From assembly GCF_029784165.1 (NCBI RefSeq), contig NC_073695.1:234099844-234163843 (forward strand): a stretch of 64,000 bases of DNA, read 5' to 3'. The translations under genes were made by a program, and so were the position numbers. This document shows, piece by piece, positions 46,201-52,199 of this stretch; the stretch's first letter is position 1, and every line of letters starts with the position of its first letter. A model generated the notes under the pieces. It worked only from the letters and a program-made list of their open reading frames with translations. It was not told the origin of the DNA and ran no database searches. Source of the DNA: Wyeomyia smithii. Taxonomy: Eukaryota; Arthropoda; Insecta; Diptera; Culicidae.

Positions 46201-46970
46201 TAATAATGTTGTTTTAATAAAACATTATAATTATAACCAGTAGCAGCTTCCATTATTATAATTATACCCATTTCAGTAATAGTCTCAAGTTAGCTATCGT
46301 GACTCTGCCACGAGACCAATCATCATCATATGCAACTTTTTATCCTCATAAAATGTTGAACTTTGTTCAAAATAGGAAAAGATTTTGTATGGTTCAGCTT
46401 CGACAGCTCCATCAAAAAATAGAATCCCATTCGCTAAAAGTTCTTCCCCGTTACAGCGCTCCGAAAATCAAATCCTCTGACACCGAATATCAATAGTGTG
46501 AATAAATTATGTTACTTTTTACGAGTTTTTTTTTTTTTGCTCGCACAAGCAACCTCAGCCATCCGAGCGGCCAAGTCGTCGGTGCTCAGGCAGGTGTCCG
46601 CAGGTCCGCGCGAGGCATACTGATGAATTTAATTATCATATAATGGTCGTCTACACAACACTGTGTGCCCCGAACAACTGCGGGGCACAGTTATTAGAAA
46701 TCACCATTTCAGAAACCTGTTTCGCGGATCGCCTGTCTTCCTTGCATACATTTTTATTTTTGTATTTTTTTTTTTTTTGCTTTTTGGAACTCTTAGCTTG
46801 GAGCGTTACGTCATCGATAGCGGTGATATTCGCTTTTCGCTGCTGGCTAGCTGGGGAAGCTGTTTCGTAGCCGGAATCTACTCTTCGAGTGTTCAAACAA
46901 GCAATCAAGCAAAGTCAGAATGATTGGTACTTACCGTCTCCTTCGGGTAGAACATCATTTCTTGGGCCAT
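3808..46970 (-). CDS. Ets98B: ETS transcription factor, SPDEF/Ets98B type (five-exon gene)
   Basis: Sequence-specific DNA-binding regulator acting in the nucleus. Joining 46970-46935, 16145-15293, 15231-15071, 14587-14422 and 4205-3808 gives 1614 nt, 537 residues plus TAA, with GT-AG at all four introns and matching phases (0,1,0,1). Order in the protein: acidic and Gln-rich N-terminal region (Gln run near residues 51-64), Pointed/SAM domain about 294-370, acidic linker (DNSDDDDED near 403-410), ETS domain about 448-535 at the extreme C-terminus. A C-terminal ETS domain with SRSIRQYY in the recognition helix is typical of the PDEF subfamily, whose members are known to favour GGAT as well as GGAA cores. 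Introns are 30789, 61, 483 and 10216 bp. The ortholog name comes from recalled family features. The start exon is the least certain part. Confidence 0.88.
4443..4475. other. Perfect 12-bp inverted repeat in intron 4
   Basis: AAGTGCGCTAGA at 4443-4454 and TCTAGCGCACTT at 4464-4475 with a 9-base loop. It lies 240 bp upstream (in gene sense) of the ETS-domain exon. No function is recognised. Confidence 0.45.
5580..5768 (-). mobile_element. tRNA-derived SINE, 5'-truncated copy
   Basis: Closely matches the copy at 36018-36240. On the minus strand a Pol III B box GGTTCGAGTCTC lies at 5744-5733, followed by the same tRNA-unrelated body ending in 'caccaaggcttcgcttt'. The copy breaks off at 'ggcttgttgg' before the A box. 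It resembles the tRNA-related SINEs of culicines (Feilai-like); the exact family is not certain. Confidence 0.75.
5931..5996. repeat. TG/TGTA microsatellite
   Basis: Interrupted (TG)n with TGTGTA and TAGATG units. It lies next to the short cgcgtaaa array. Confidence 0.85.
6030..6130. repeat. Degenerate CGCGTAAA-type short repeat
   Basis: Units such as 'atcgcgcaat', 'atcgcgtaaa', 'atcacgtaaa' and 'gtcgcgtaaa' recur every 12-18 bp. A longer relative is at 44600-44960, and 'tgcgtaaaatcgagg' units occur in the pogo-like element near 60975-61060. Confidence 0.6.
6330..6385 (+). repeat. Fragment of the 32-33 kb fold-back repeat family
   Basis: Contains 'ccaaggaattcagaaa' and 'ttttgaccggaagt', also found at 32435-32470, 32745-32790 and in reverse at 33090-33130. 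Confidence 0.6.
6431..6575. mobile_element. Small inverted-repeat element
   Basis: Arm 'agattatagctatttaacc..ttcctgtgaa' at about 6431-6465 is mirrored by 'ttcacaggaacggttaaat..ctataatct' at about 6539-6572. Related ends occur near 17735-17765 and 18025-18055. A short non-coding element. Confidence 0.55.
7412..7805. mobile_element. TIR element with GACGTAG ends
   Basis: Left end GGGAGCATGCATAAATGACG and right end CGTCATTCATGAATGTTCCC are inverted copies with a few mismatches. Flanks share ATA, giving a likely 3-bp target duplication. The interior is rich in C runs and codes for nothing. It belongs with the 31481-31758 and 60282-60430 elements by end sequence style. Confidence 0.65.
8915..8957 (+). 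repeat. GGGTA/GGGCA minisatellite
   Basis: About eight tandem 5-bp units of GGGTA then GGGCA, so four or more G3 runs are closely spaced on the plus strand. Capable in principle of G-quadruplex formation. Confidence 0.85.
9407..12067 (-). pseudogene. LINE ORF2: endonuclease and reverse transcriptase, one stop
   Basis: 887 codons from ATG 12067 to the stop at 9407. N-terminal APE-type endonuclease (ILNWNARSL, ITETFL, GGGVAIV, GDFNAKHRSW, SDHLPITF) occupies the first 245 codons. A single TAA at 11332-11330 follows KANWER, and the same frame continues at once with KNYIERNFNNEL. Reverse transcriptase motifs follow: YRPISLLSSISKLFERV, FGFRHGHSTTHQLL, LDIEKAFDSVWH, GVPQGSVLGP and LFCDDTSI. The catalytic box is FCDD, which I recall as usual in this family rather than a lesion. 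No RNase H domain. The stop separates the endonuclease from the RT, so target-primed activity is lost unless it is read through. Confidence 0.9.
12054..13376 (-). CDS. LINE ORF1: Gag-like nucleic-acid-binding protein
   Basis: 440 residues from the ATG at 13376 (MAGRKKKPRIAAGRKRE), which I prefer to the longer open frame because the upstream codons have no ATG. A basic N-terminus and a central domain (FKVVLKGLTNDQTVDEIK) precede three zinc knuckles: CRTCQRYGHGSKFC, CLNCGDSSHKKDTC (both CX2CX4HX4C) and a variant CANCNGNHMSNFYQC. This is the usual Jockey ORF1 arrangement. It binds element RNA for the retrotransposition particle. Its last 14 nt overlap the start of ORF2 in another frame. Confidence 0.9.
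   Translation of the reverse strand: MAGRKKKPRIAAGRKREASLSDTSSVCSDNPFDILPEQEAGEMEVTNNETIQNIKSLKKEKVPPIVVTISSEFNIFKKELSTFVSDVKVTYQIGRRGECRLLADSVKGRDRLVQYLTDKMYKFFTYDTKNAKPFKVVLKGLTNDQTVDEIKLTLTELLGIAPTQVILMKQKSRGENSQRTGISLVNYLIHFNRNEVNNLKFFEKAHALYNVRVKWETYRKYGGGEKHITQCRTCQRYGHGSKFCNMDQKCLNCGDSSHKKDTCPVKESKNFRCANCNGNHMSNFYQCPVRLAIVKARQGKQNSISQLKPTSKQNSSSVPVTHSLPTPLHTRLTYAQVTGSSNIIPPSVGSSKMTVNMGKQNTLENNCTPITPANIAAENIFSNVNCLGPITAGKLSFLQQAMFDLMNAMLQAKSMFEAIQIGTNFTIKIVSNLKFSNDFK
13545..13550 (-). promoter_or_regulatory. Downstream promoter element of the Juan-like LINE
   Basis: With +1 at 13577 (A), the six bases at +28 to +33 are AGACGT, matching RGWYVT exactly. There is no TATA box near. Jockey-clade elements use such internal, TATA-less Pol II promoters. 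In principle it could initiate sense transcripts inside intron 4. Confidence 0.55.
13592..14421. other. Intron 4 segment next to exon 4
   Basis: Moderately GC-rich single-copy-looking DNA. Open frames in it are not supported as coding. Confidence 0.5.
14422..14587 (-). CDS. Ets98B: Coding exon 4 of the ETS gene (end of Pointed domain, acidic linker)
   Basis: 166 nt; residues 351-405 plus the first base of codon 406. Acceptor ATTACATTACAG, donor GTGAGT. Begins GGDKLHGHLELWKQI, matching the GGD-x-L-H-x-H-L-x-x-W-K end of the SPDEF Pointed domain. It then becomes Ser/Asp-rich (SLSGDNSD) and joins the acidic DDDED start of exon 5 through a split Asp codon. The fit of both phase and the continuing acidic stretch supports the join across the 10.2 kb intron 4. 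Confidence 0.9.
14588..15070 (-). other. Intron 3 of the ETS gene
   Basis: 483 bp, GTAGGC...TTACAG. Starts in a short GAT-type repeat (CATGATGACGATGATGG on the minus strand). No mobile element recognised. Confidence 0.8.
15071..15231 (-). CDS. Ets98B: Coding exon 3 of the ETS gene (first part of Pointed domain)
   Basis: 161 nt; completes codon 297 (Asp) and codes residues 298-350. Acceptor CTGCCAACAG and donor GTAGGC. Encodes DPRQWSTGQVKQWLELA and ends LSMDEFVRRIPQ. W-S-x-x-Q-V-x-x-W-L is the signature of the SAM/Pointed fold. The domain continues in exon 4, and the 61-bp intron 2 separates it from exon 2. The Pointed domain is a protein-interaction module in ETS factors. Confidence 0.9.
15293..16145 (-). 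CDS. Ets98B: Coding exon 2 of the ETS gene (N-terminal activation region)
   Basis: 853 nt; residues 13-296 plus the first base of codon 297. Acceptor TTTTTGTCTTTTCAG before 16145; donor GTTAGT from 15292. The open frame runs a little into the intron upstream, but there is no ATG in frame there, so the exon must be spliced to an upstream start. Rich in Q, S, P, D and E with a Gln run (SQQQRQQLLQQQQ) and repeated KQE motifs (IKQEF, MKQEK) that resemble sumoylation consensus sites. Such low-complexity acidic regions are usual activation segments in ETS factors. The last residues (LQEVQDG...NVLGISP) lead directly into the Pointed domain. Confidence 0.88.
16146..18420. other. Proximal intron 1, promoter-like segment
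   Basis: 16.2-17.2 kb is GC-richer with many CG dinucleotides and no recognised repeat. It contains the candidate alternative first exon at 16913-16948. From 17.4 kb it becomes AT-rich and carries dispersed-repeat pieces ('cacaggaacggttaaa' at about 17738, 'ctataatctgttgaa' at about 18028) related to 6431-6575. Confidence 0.5.
16913..16948 (-). CDS. Candidate alternative first coding exon of the ETS gene
   Basis: On the minus strand an ATG at 16948 opens MLSRASEQLLLQ and ends CAG|GTACTT (intron from 16912), phase 0, exactly 36 nt, like the distal exon 1. Splicing to exon 2 would give an in-frame protein from a transcript lacking the 30.8 kb intron. The region 16.2-17.2 kb is GC-richer and apparently non-repetitive, as expected of a promoter, but GTACTT is a modest donor and a chance ATG-to-GT pattern cannot be excluded. 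Confidence 0.35.
18430..19150 (-). pseudogene. Relic LINE, CR1/Jockey-like RT fragment
   Basis: The minus strand gives, with frameshifts, SYLTGLELRVKVDSC, NLTGVPQGSNLGPL, LFFNALLKIAMD, LIYADDLKICLAIRS (catalytic YADD) and, further down, NWCTTNRLTVNV-like and AKANRQLFGFISKVAK-like pieces. Stops and frameshifts are common. Orientation is the same as the host gene. Confidence 0.8.
19690..20060 (+). repeat. Promoter-like repeat module, inverted relative to 34-36 kb copies
   Basis: Carries ATTGG at 19721, 'acggtcgacag', then TATATAAG at 19802-19809. The reverse complement of 19690-19830 aligns with 35573-35710. The part at 19935-20045 ('gatttactgcgaactgg..gaccagcagcg..ggcggcgatttca') also matches 5388-5455, so the family is longer than the promoter boxes. 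Confidence 0.6.
20060..24700. other. Intron 1, AT-rich stretch
   Basis: No supported gene. A 'gaagatgtcgttgatcagtg..cgaaacgtt' piece at about 21115-21150 is typical of a dispersed mosquito repeat. The open frame at 22649-22876 (75 codons) has no motif and is read as chance. Confidence 0.45.
24700..30380. other. Intron 1, apparently single-copy stretch
   Basis: Higher GC at 24.75-25.1, 26.45-27.4 and 28.85-29.7 kb, with no repeats that recur in the window. Candidate intronic enhancer territory. The longest frame (25301-25732, 143 codons, plus strand) has no recognised domain. A short GTGTGTG run lies at 28881-28894. Confidence 0.4.
30400..31110 (+). pseudogene. Relic LINE reverse transcriptase
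   Basis: Frame pieces in order: ALEIEDTLEVLNAFEGTNPD, GIRSAFMKHLAEKLTSP, NYRGIAILSCIPKLFEIII, CIESYLTDLQQSVKCKRK and PIQVTSGALT. They match RT blocks 0-4 of mosquito LINEs. Strongly frameshifted, with the region after the QG motif unrecognisable. The 119-codon frame on the minus strand here is its shadow. Confidence 0.7.
31481..31758. mobile_element. 278-bp TIR element with TTACGTAACGC ends
   Basis: The ends GGCGACATCCATAAATTACG and CGTAATTTATGGATGCCGCC are inverted copies matching at 25 of 26 positions through TTACGTAACGC. Flanked by TCA on both sides (3-bp target duplication, Harbinger-like). The interior holds further 'gtaacg' repeats in both directions and C runs. Non-coding. Confidence 0.78.
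32168..33400. repeat. 1.2 kb fold-back array with a third internal copy
   Basis: The left arm (about 32168-32655) is the inverted copy of the right arm (about 32914-33400). Both contain 'atgggtcattccatacgaag', 'gacacgaccatcacagat', 'ccaaggaat' and 'tctcgagatataac'. The spacer (about 32690-32912) is a partial third copy in the direction of the left arm. A DNA hairpin of nearly 490 bp is possible. Non-coding; probably a fold-back or tandem-inverted MITE. Confidence 0.8.
33958..34118. mobile_element. 161-bp near-complete palindrome
   Basis: Begins GGCTACGGTTATGCAGAACG and ends CGTTTTGCATGACCGTAGCC. The two halves pair almost to the centre ('gcgcgatgcgattcg' with 'cgaatcgcatcgcgc', 'gaaatgta..gctc' with 'gagctatacatttc'). 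A small hairpin MITE, or in RNA a long hairpin. Confidence 0.75.
34299..34650 (-). repeat. Promoter-like repeat module, copy A
   Basis: About 350 bp matching 35573-35930 with small indels. On the minus strand it carries TATATAAG at 34309-34302; the upstream ATTGG of copy B is ATTAG here. The far end has 'catccctatgtagccgaactt'. Confidence 0.75.
35080..35430 (-). repeat. Two imperfect ~200-bp units with a short stem-loop
   Basis: Units at about 35090-35215 and 35290-35430 share 'tttatttgccttcaaaaa', 'attattaac' and 'ctgcccYaacaYggggg'-like ends; a partial third end lies near 35010. On the minus strand each unit has TGCCTT-TTTG-AAGGCA (six-pair stem, four-base loop; 35363-35348 perfect, 35142-35127 with one wobble) followed by AATAAA. 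Confidence 0.55.
35573..35930 (-). repeat. Promoter-like repeat module, copy B
   Basis: Direct repeat of 34299-34650, 1.27 kb away. In minus-strand order: CTGATTGGTCG (ATTGG at 35660-35656), TGTCGACC..., then GGCCTATATAAGAGCC (TATA at 35582-35575), with a Gln/Ser-codon-like CAGCAG-rich stretch after it. The ATTGG-to-TATA spacing (about 75 bp) resembles that in the inverted copy at 19.7 kb. Confidence 0.75.
36018..36240 (-). mobile_element. tRNA-derived SINE, near full length
   Basis: On the minus strand it begins TCTCCCAGCTGGTCTGGAGG (A box TAGCTGGTCTGGAGG-like), has GGCTTAACAAGCCAG as an anticodon-like stem-loop and the B box GGTTCGAGTCTC at 36181-36170. A body shared with 5580-5768 follows, and it ends in a short CTTTG repeat. 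This is a classic internal Pol III promoter layout. It lies in intron 1 in the same direction as the gene. Confidence 0.82.
36540..37150 (+). repeat. Short copy of the 53-59 kb tandem-unit repeat
   Basis: Starts 'acctaaattaatccacctag' like 53337 and then jumps to units matching 57867-58290 ('catctctgagaaacatgagtg', 'acacgtacacacccacac'). The middle is deleted and the junction holds a short LINE 3' stub (36667-36720). Confidence 0.75.
36667..36720 (-). mobile_element. ~50-bp 3' stub of the I/LOA LINE
   Basis: 'ttcttcatctataatttatt' and 'tgacacggcacaaatacaat' match the 3' end of the LINE at 53562 (minus-strand 3'UTR with AATAAA then poly-A), one or two differences in 47. An extreme 5' truncation. 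Confidence 0.7.
37150..41950. other. Intron 1, mostly single-copy stretch
   Basis: No gene supported. 37330-37410 resembles 590-650. 39.95-40.2 kb is GC-rich with 'gttcagtcagtcccgag' (initiator-like) and could be regulatory. No mobile element ends recognised. Confidence 0.4.
42000..43480. repeat. Inverted and tandem repeat cluster
   Basis: Segment 42815-43050 ('cttcgacaaa', 'gccgaacaaa', 'ttatatgcaaaaatga', 'acttctatgaaatgg') recurs directly at about 43265-43470 and in inverted form at about 42020-42250. Three diverged copies; the coding capacity seen is chance. Confidence 0.6.
43560..44560. repeat. Dispersed repeat pieces with 'aagacatcagtttttatt'
   Basis: 'ccttcaagacatcagttttt' occurs at 43570 and 44440. 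The reverse complement of 44400-44555 matches 59865-60025 ('gatgtctcgaaggtaaaa', 'aataaaaactgatgtct'). Diverged copies of one unclassified element. Confidence 0.6.
44600..44960. repeat. Degenerate (c)cgcgtaaa repeat region
   Basis: About ten units of type 'ccgcgtaaaa', 'ccacgtaaa' and 'tgcgtaaaa' spread at 15-30 bp spacing, interrupted by about 170 bp without units. Confidence 0.55.
45476..45491. repeat. (AAT)n microsatellite
   Basis: Five AAT/TAA units in AT-rich intron 1 DNA. Confidence 0.7.
46935..46970 (-). CDS. Ets98B: Coding exon 1 of the ETS gene (start codon)
   Basis: Encodes MAQEMMFYPKET and ends in ACG followed by a consensus donor GTAAGT (minus strand, 46934-46929), phase 0. The start codon has a good context (AAAAATGG). 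Exon 2 starts in phase 0 with ACT CCA CAG, so the join reads ...PKET-TPQTVPAGD without a stop. It is too short to be found as an open frame and was picked from the ATG-to-donor pattern in otherwise non-repetitive DNA. Upstream on the minus strand (47000-47280) is the presumed 5'UTR. It contains two short upstream frames (ATGs near 47178 and 47133) if transcription starts beyond 47.2 kb. The 30.8 kb distance to exon 2 means a transcript is needed to prove the join. Confidence 0.68.
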
Positions 46971-49900
46971 TTTTGCTGGTAGTTTTTTTTTCTCTTTTCA
47001 ATTAAAAGCTGTCACACTTTTTTGTTTCTCAAATAAATAACTTAGCTAAAAGTTTTTTTAATTGCGTACTTTCGCTTGCAGCGGCCTAAAGTTAATACGC
47101 TATAGAGTCAGTTTAAACAGATTGTTTCACCTTTCATTCGTAACTTTGTTTATCTTCGAACGACTCTCACGGGGCATGCGTTTAAACGGTCCGTACAGTT
47201 TCCAATCGGTCCAACGTTCACTTGAGCGGGCGGCGGCGCTCGGTTTCTTCAAATATTTTATTCCTTTCTTAGTCTGACAGCAAAGCAGTTATCAGGCAGG
47301 CAAATTCATCTCACACTGGAGCGCACTACGGTCAGGCACCTTCTAGCTTTTCAGATAATCTTTCACCTTCACTTAAATCGTCCGACTATCTCGGCTGTGT
47401 ATCCCTTTTCCGATGCTGACGCTGGATTGTGCGCAATTTTTCTTCCCGAAAACAGATACTTCAAATGATTGTTTGCTTATTTCACGTTTCCCTGTCTATC
47501 TCTTTTTTTTCTCTTGTCGTTATGATAGTCACAAACTTCCAATAGTAGCAGAAGAGAAACACTGACAGTAAAAATAACAGCAACTTCGCGAAAGTAGCTA
47601 TCAACAATCCACTCTGTTCAGCTTTCGACTCGTGAATAACCGCGAAGTTGATCGCGCAAAAGCCTGATGGTGCCGCTCGCCGCTGGATTCGACTGGCGCG
47701 CCTGTGTTGGTGATCCGCCGCTACCAGCCGCTATCTTCTCTGACGCTACCACCGTCGCCATAACCGGAGACCATCGATCAAGCCACAGCGATTTGGCTGT
47801 GGTTGTGATTACACGGTTGCGATATTGTTACTTCTACGTTATGAATTAACTTCGCCAAATCCCGACACCTTCCATCAAAGCTATTTCACCACATAGGAAC
47901 CGACAGAGTCAAAACAAAACAAGTTTTCCTTGCAAACCCACGCACACAATCACGTAACCCGCACGCCGTTGTGTTGTGGTAGCGCTTAACCAGTGCTTAG
48001 CGATGGGGTTTTATGTTGTGGGGCCTTTGAAAGATCACTCGGCTCGACAAGCAAGACGACGACGGGACTTGAGCCAGGCTTTGAGAAGCAGAGAAAGAAA
48101 GACGAAATAAAAGAGCGACTTAAAAGTTGATGTCTTTTGGCGTCACGTAACTTTTGCCACCTCCAGGCCAGCCGGAGCCCGAACCGCAACCGCTCCCAAT
48201 TCAGCGCCCGGTGGGGGTGCGATCAGGTAATCGAGCAGCACAGACATACCAATCACGGCTACAAAGGTGAGCGAATTGATTCTGCCAATATTGCGAAGGC
48301 GATTTGAGATTAATAAACGTGCAGCCGAGCGTTTTGATTCGGTTTGTCTACTATTATTAGAGCTCTGCGATGGGCCGAGCCTTTGCGATGATTTTCTGAA
48401 ACGTCACGATGCCGGGTTGGGCTTCTTGTGGCTCCAACAAAGAGGAGAGATAAAAAAACGCGAGAATTTTCAATTAAAGCATTGTGTGATATTTATGCCT
48501 TGGGCGCATCCAAATCGGCATAAAATACTATGCGTTCCCTTCCGATTCGGTTTTTCGTGGCGATATATTGTTATTGCAGATGGGTGCAGTAAATTGACAA
48601 TGAACAAAATAATACATAGAAACTATTTCTGGTCAATTACGAAATGTTATAATCAATACGTCGTTTGAAAGTTACACAGCCGTGTACCTTCTTCTACGAA
48701 GACAACTTTCTAGGAATTAGTTATAGAGAAATATTTATTTTTCGAAAAAATATACACTGAGAAAAGAAGGTTTTAAAAATAATAAACACAAAACTTGAAG
48801 CGAAAACAAATATAATTGAATTTTTATTTTATTTTTATATTCATGAAAACTCAGAGCTATAACAAAACATTAAGTCGAAAGGGCACCAAAATCTATGCGA
48901 AAAATAAAGTTACGGAGAGGAAAGAGAAGATAAAATCTTAGAATTTATAAACTTAATAGGGTTAGAAAGAAAAATATAGTTTTATAACTCATAATTGAGG
49001 CGAATGACCGACACATGGTTGAAGCCTCGTTAGAGTATAAAATAAATAAATAAATAAATGAGTAAAAAGAGCAGGATGGAGCAATATCATATAACATCTT
49101 TCACATATTTTAAAACGCAAATGTACTACATTACAGATTTGATATACGCTGTAACAGATCTCATTCTAAACATTCCACGGAACAAAAAAATGACAAACAT
49201 CCTGCTCACTGGAATGCTTTGCATTCTTCCACAGCTGGCATGCATAACTAATCAGATTAGAAGATCGTTGTTGGTAGTAAGTCGCGTCTCAAAATCCTTC
49301 CGAGGCACTTCATCAAAACCTAACATTATTGTGTAACACCTTCGACACGTAAAGAAAGAGTTTGTTACGGATAGGGAGAAACCCGCACCCGCTTCGAGCA
49401 CCTTGCTCATCGAACGTCATAGCCATCCGTCCGTCCAAGAATCACTTTTGTGATGCATTCAGTGCCGGTAAGCAAGCGAGCTACCGATTACAAACAGTTA
49501 ATCAGCGATAGGATAAAAATAGAATTTACTCTACTACCGCTGCTGCTACGCCATCCATGACAGTGACAGGTCACTTCATGTAGATGCAAATTACGAAACA
49601 GTCACGATCCAACAACCACCGAGGATCACGCGTCACAGCGGGTACTCTGGCTGCAATTCGTTGGTGATACATGCCTGAAATAGTGTTACGAATCATGGAA
49701 ACTTTATCCGAACCGATTCCAGGATTACTCGAGAAGAAGGATGATAAAACCGTCCAACTTGTTGGTTGATTTCCGATGTACAACATTTCTCATCTCTTTC
49801 ATAATAAGTGTAAAGTCCTAGCTTGAATTGCGTTCTGCTAATCAATCATCGGAACAATATGTCACCTTATGTTCCAAAAATAGACCATAAAATTTAGCTT

Positions 49901-50728
49901 CTCATGAATGAATTTTCGGCACACGATAAGATTATTTTCAACTTCGCTGCCGGTCAGTCTTTTTTAGCGTTTTCTAATTTTTGCACGCGTCACTTCCAAG
50001 TAATCTTATCAATGTTGTACGAAACAAAATAACCTTTCGGTGATATAAATATCACGTACCGGTAATAGCACTTCTAGTTGAGGTCAATCTTCAGGTGTTC
50101 GTTATTTTGATGATTTTAGAAATTTAATAGCGTTTCGACTGTCATGATTGTGTCGCCTAACAAACAATGACGACTTTTCTCATTGAGGAAAACATATTGT
50201 TAAAACAGCGTTTAGGTGTTTAACAAATGAACTGTCTGAATTTATCTTCATATTTCAAAATTTAACGCAATATTGCATCAAAATAACTCGAAACAACATC
50301 AAAAACATGTGGCAACGTCAAGACGATATTAATAATATGCTTAGAACATTAGTGTCATCGCATCAGCGTTATATTGTATTTGTTTACAATTGAAAAAATA
50401 ACGAAATAGTAATTTATTAGTATTTTTACCTTTCTGTTGGTTGCGCCGTCTGATAGCTTGGCACCTGTTTCTGTTAGGCACCGGGCCCAATTGTTTCTTT
50501 TCGGAGTTAGTTTTTCCGGTAATTGAGCACGACTCTTAATTGTAATCGGGTACTGATCAGGTCACTCGATCCCTAGCGTTAAATTGAAACCAACTTCTGC
50601 CAGCGACTTTGGGACCAAAGTTCGCGAAGCTATACCTACTTCACTTCACTACAACCCGATTGTCAATTATGTTATTGTCAATCTTTTGATCGACCGCGTC
50701 GCGTTATCACGTCCCGACTCAGACTAGT
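46971..50728. other. 5' flank of the ETS gene: presumed 5'UTR and promoter region
   Basis: On the minus strand this is upstream of the start codon. 47.0-48.5 kb is non-repetitive, moderately GC-rich and contains the presumed transcription start, which I could not place (no clear TATA or initiator plus DPE pair). (AAAT)n at 49038-49060. No other gene is supported; the 133-codon frame at 48267 opens with GTG and has no motif. Confidence 0.45.
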
Positions 50729-50729
50729 A

Positions 50730-52134
50730 GGGTAGATGATCCAATAGTTGCGGCATCGCTTTTAAATTCATCGTTTAAACTAATTAGAACCGAATTGCTT
50801 ATGCTACATGTTGAAGAAATAATAAATTAAACATAAGTACATATGTTACTACAACAATATATACTGAAAATATCCAAATTACTGAAGAATACTGTATTTT
50901 TCAGAAACTTTCCCGGAAGGCACCACTCACTACCCATTTTCTTATTTTGTCCACGATTGTTTTAAGATATGTGTGTGGTTTTAGTACGATTATTACTCAT
51001 ATAATTATTTTCCCAGATAACAGTTTATTATGTAAACTGTTGCACAGTTGAAGTTCGTTAATAGATGATCATGTTATTTATAAATTACTTCCTCCACTAT
51101 TGGATCACAGGATACACTATGCTCTTATAGTTGCGGTATGTTTCGCAATTCTGATTTACGTTCATCAGAACATATGTATGTGGGACTACTTGTGTATATT
51201 AGGGACAAGCAGGTACTAGGGGACATACCTAAATTATGTAACTTATTACTATTCAATTTTCGAACCCCACCTTCCCCTGCCACCGTGTATTTACCGATAC
51301 TTCATACATGATCGGCCACAAAAGCTATCGCTCTCACCCCTAAAATGCTGTATTATGCATTTATGACCTCTTAATCGATGCTTATCCACTGTTTTTGGTC
51401 TTGTAATTCTTTTAACGAGCCTTTCACAGCTTCAATCGCTCTTTTAGTAAACACTAACGTCAAAAATGTAAGCGCAAACATGGTACGAAGCAGAGGTAAT
51501 AGACTCTTACTTCCAGTGTTGAGAAGTCACCATTTGTGAAAAAAAATTCTTCTGAATTTTTCAAAATGAGCGCCATTGGTCTTTCTCTTCAGCCAATTTC
51601 AGCCCTTTTCAAATGTTAGTCTATAGACATTTTATAAAAATTTGTTTTATTTTAATAAAACGTACATACCCTCACTGAATTTTGCCAACATCTGACCAAA
51701 TTGGCGCAAAATCCGTCTCTTAGTTAACTTCGTGCATTTTTGTATTTACTTGCAAACCGACTTGTCAACCTATTAAAAACAATATGGTAAATAGTAAAAC
51801 AATCAAAAACCACTTCAAGCAAGGCAAATACCTTCATTTAACCAAGCAAACACGAATGTTTTATGAGCCGCAACTACAGGAACACCCATTCACAACTATA
51901 GGAACTCTACCGCAACTATTGGAACAAAAGCGTGCAACTTATTTTAGTTAATTTAAACCCTCAAAGCGGGTTCAAAGTCAATTTTGAGGTGCAAAATTAT
52001 CAAATAGAACAACATTTTCAACATTTTCAACAGAAAATAGTGAAACGGACCAGCTAGATTCGTTTTTCTTGGCCAAAACATGGCTAAACATGCATAACTC
52101 GTGCTTAGCTCCTCCACTATTGGGTCATTTACCC
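50730..52134. mobile_element. 1.4 kb TIR element with GGGTARATGA ends
   Basis: Ends GGGTAGATGATCCAATAGTT and (reversed) GGGTAAATGACCCAATAGTG, flanked by TA on each side, as in Tc1/mariner-type insertions. The terminal motif CCAATAGT / ACTATTGG recurs inside (51091-51104, about 51911-51922). No transposase frame: a non-autonomous element. It shares the first bases GGGTAGA with the element at 53509-57098. Confidence 0.75.
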
Positions 52135-52199
52135 TATCTTTAAAATAAAAGACCTTCCCTATGATTTCAACTCCCTTTTATAGTCTTGCACTTGTCTCT

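Noticed and set aside
46960..46975. A splice acceptor just before the exon 1 ATG
   Set aside because: CTACCAG precedes the ATG, but the 30 bases before it on the minus strand are purine-rich with no pyrimidine tract.
48267..48668. 133-codon frame on the plus strand
   Set aside because: It opens with GTG rather than ATG and has no motif; composition is not clearly coding.
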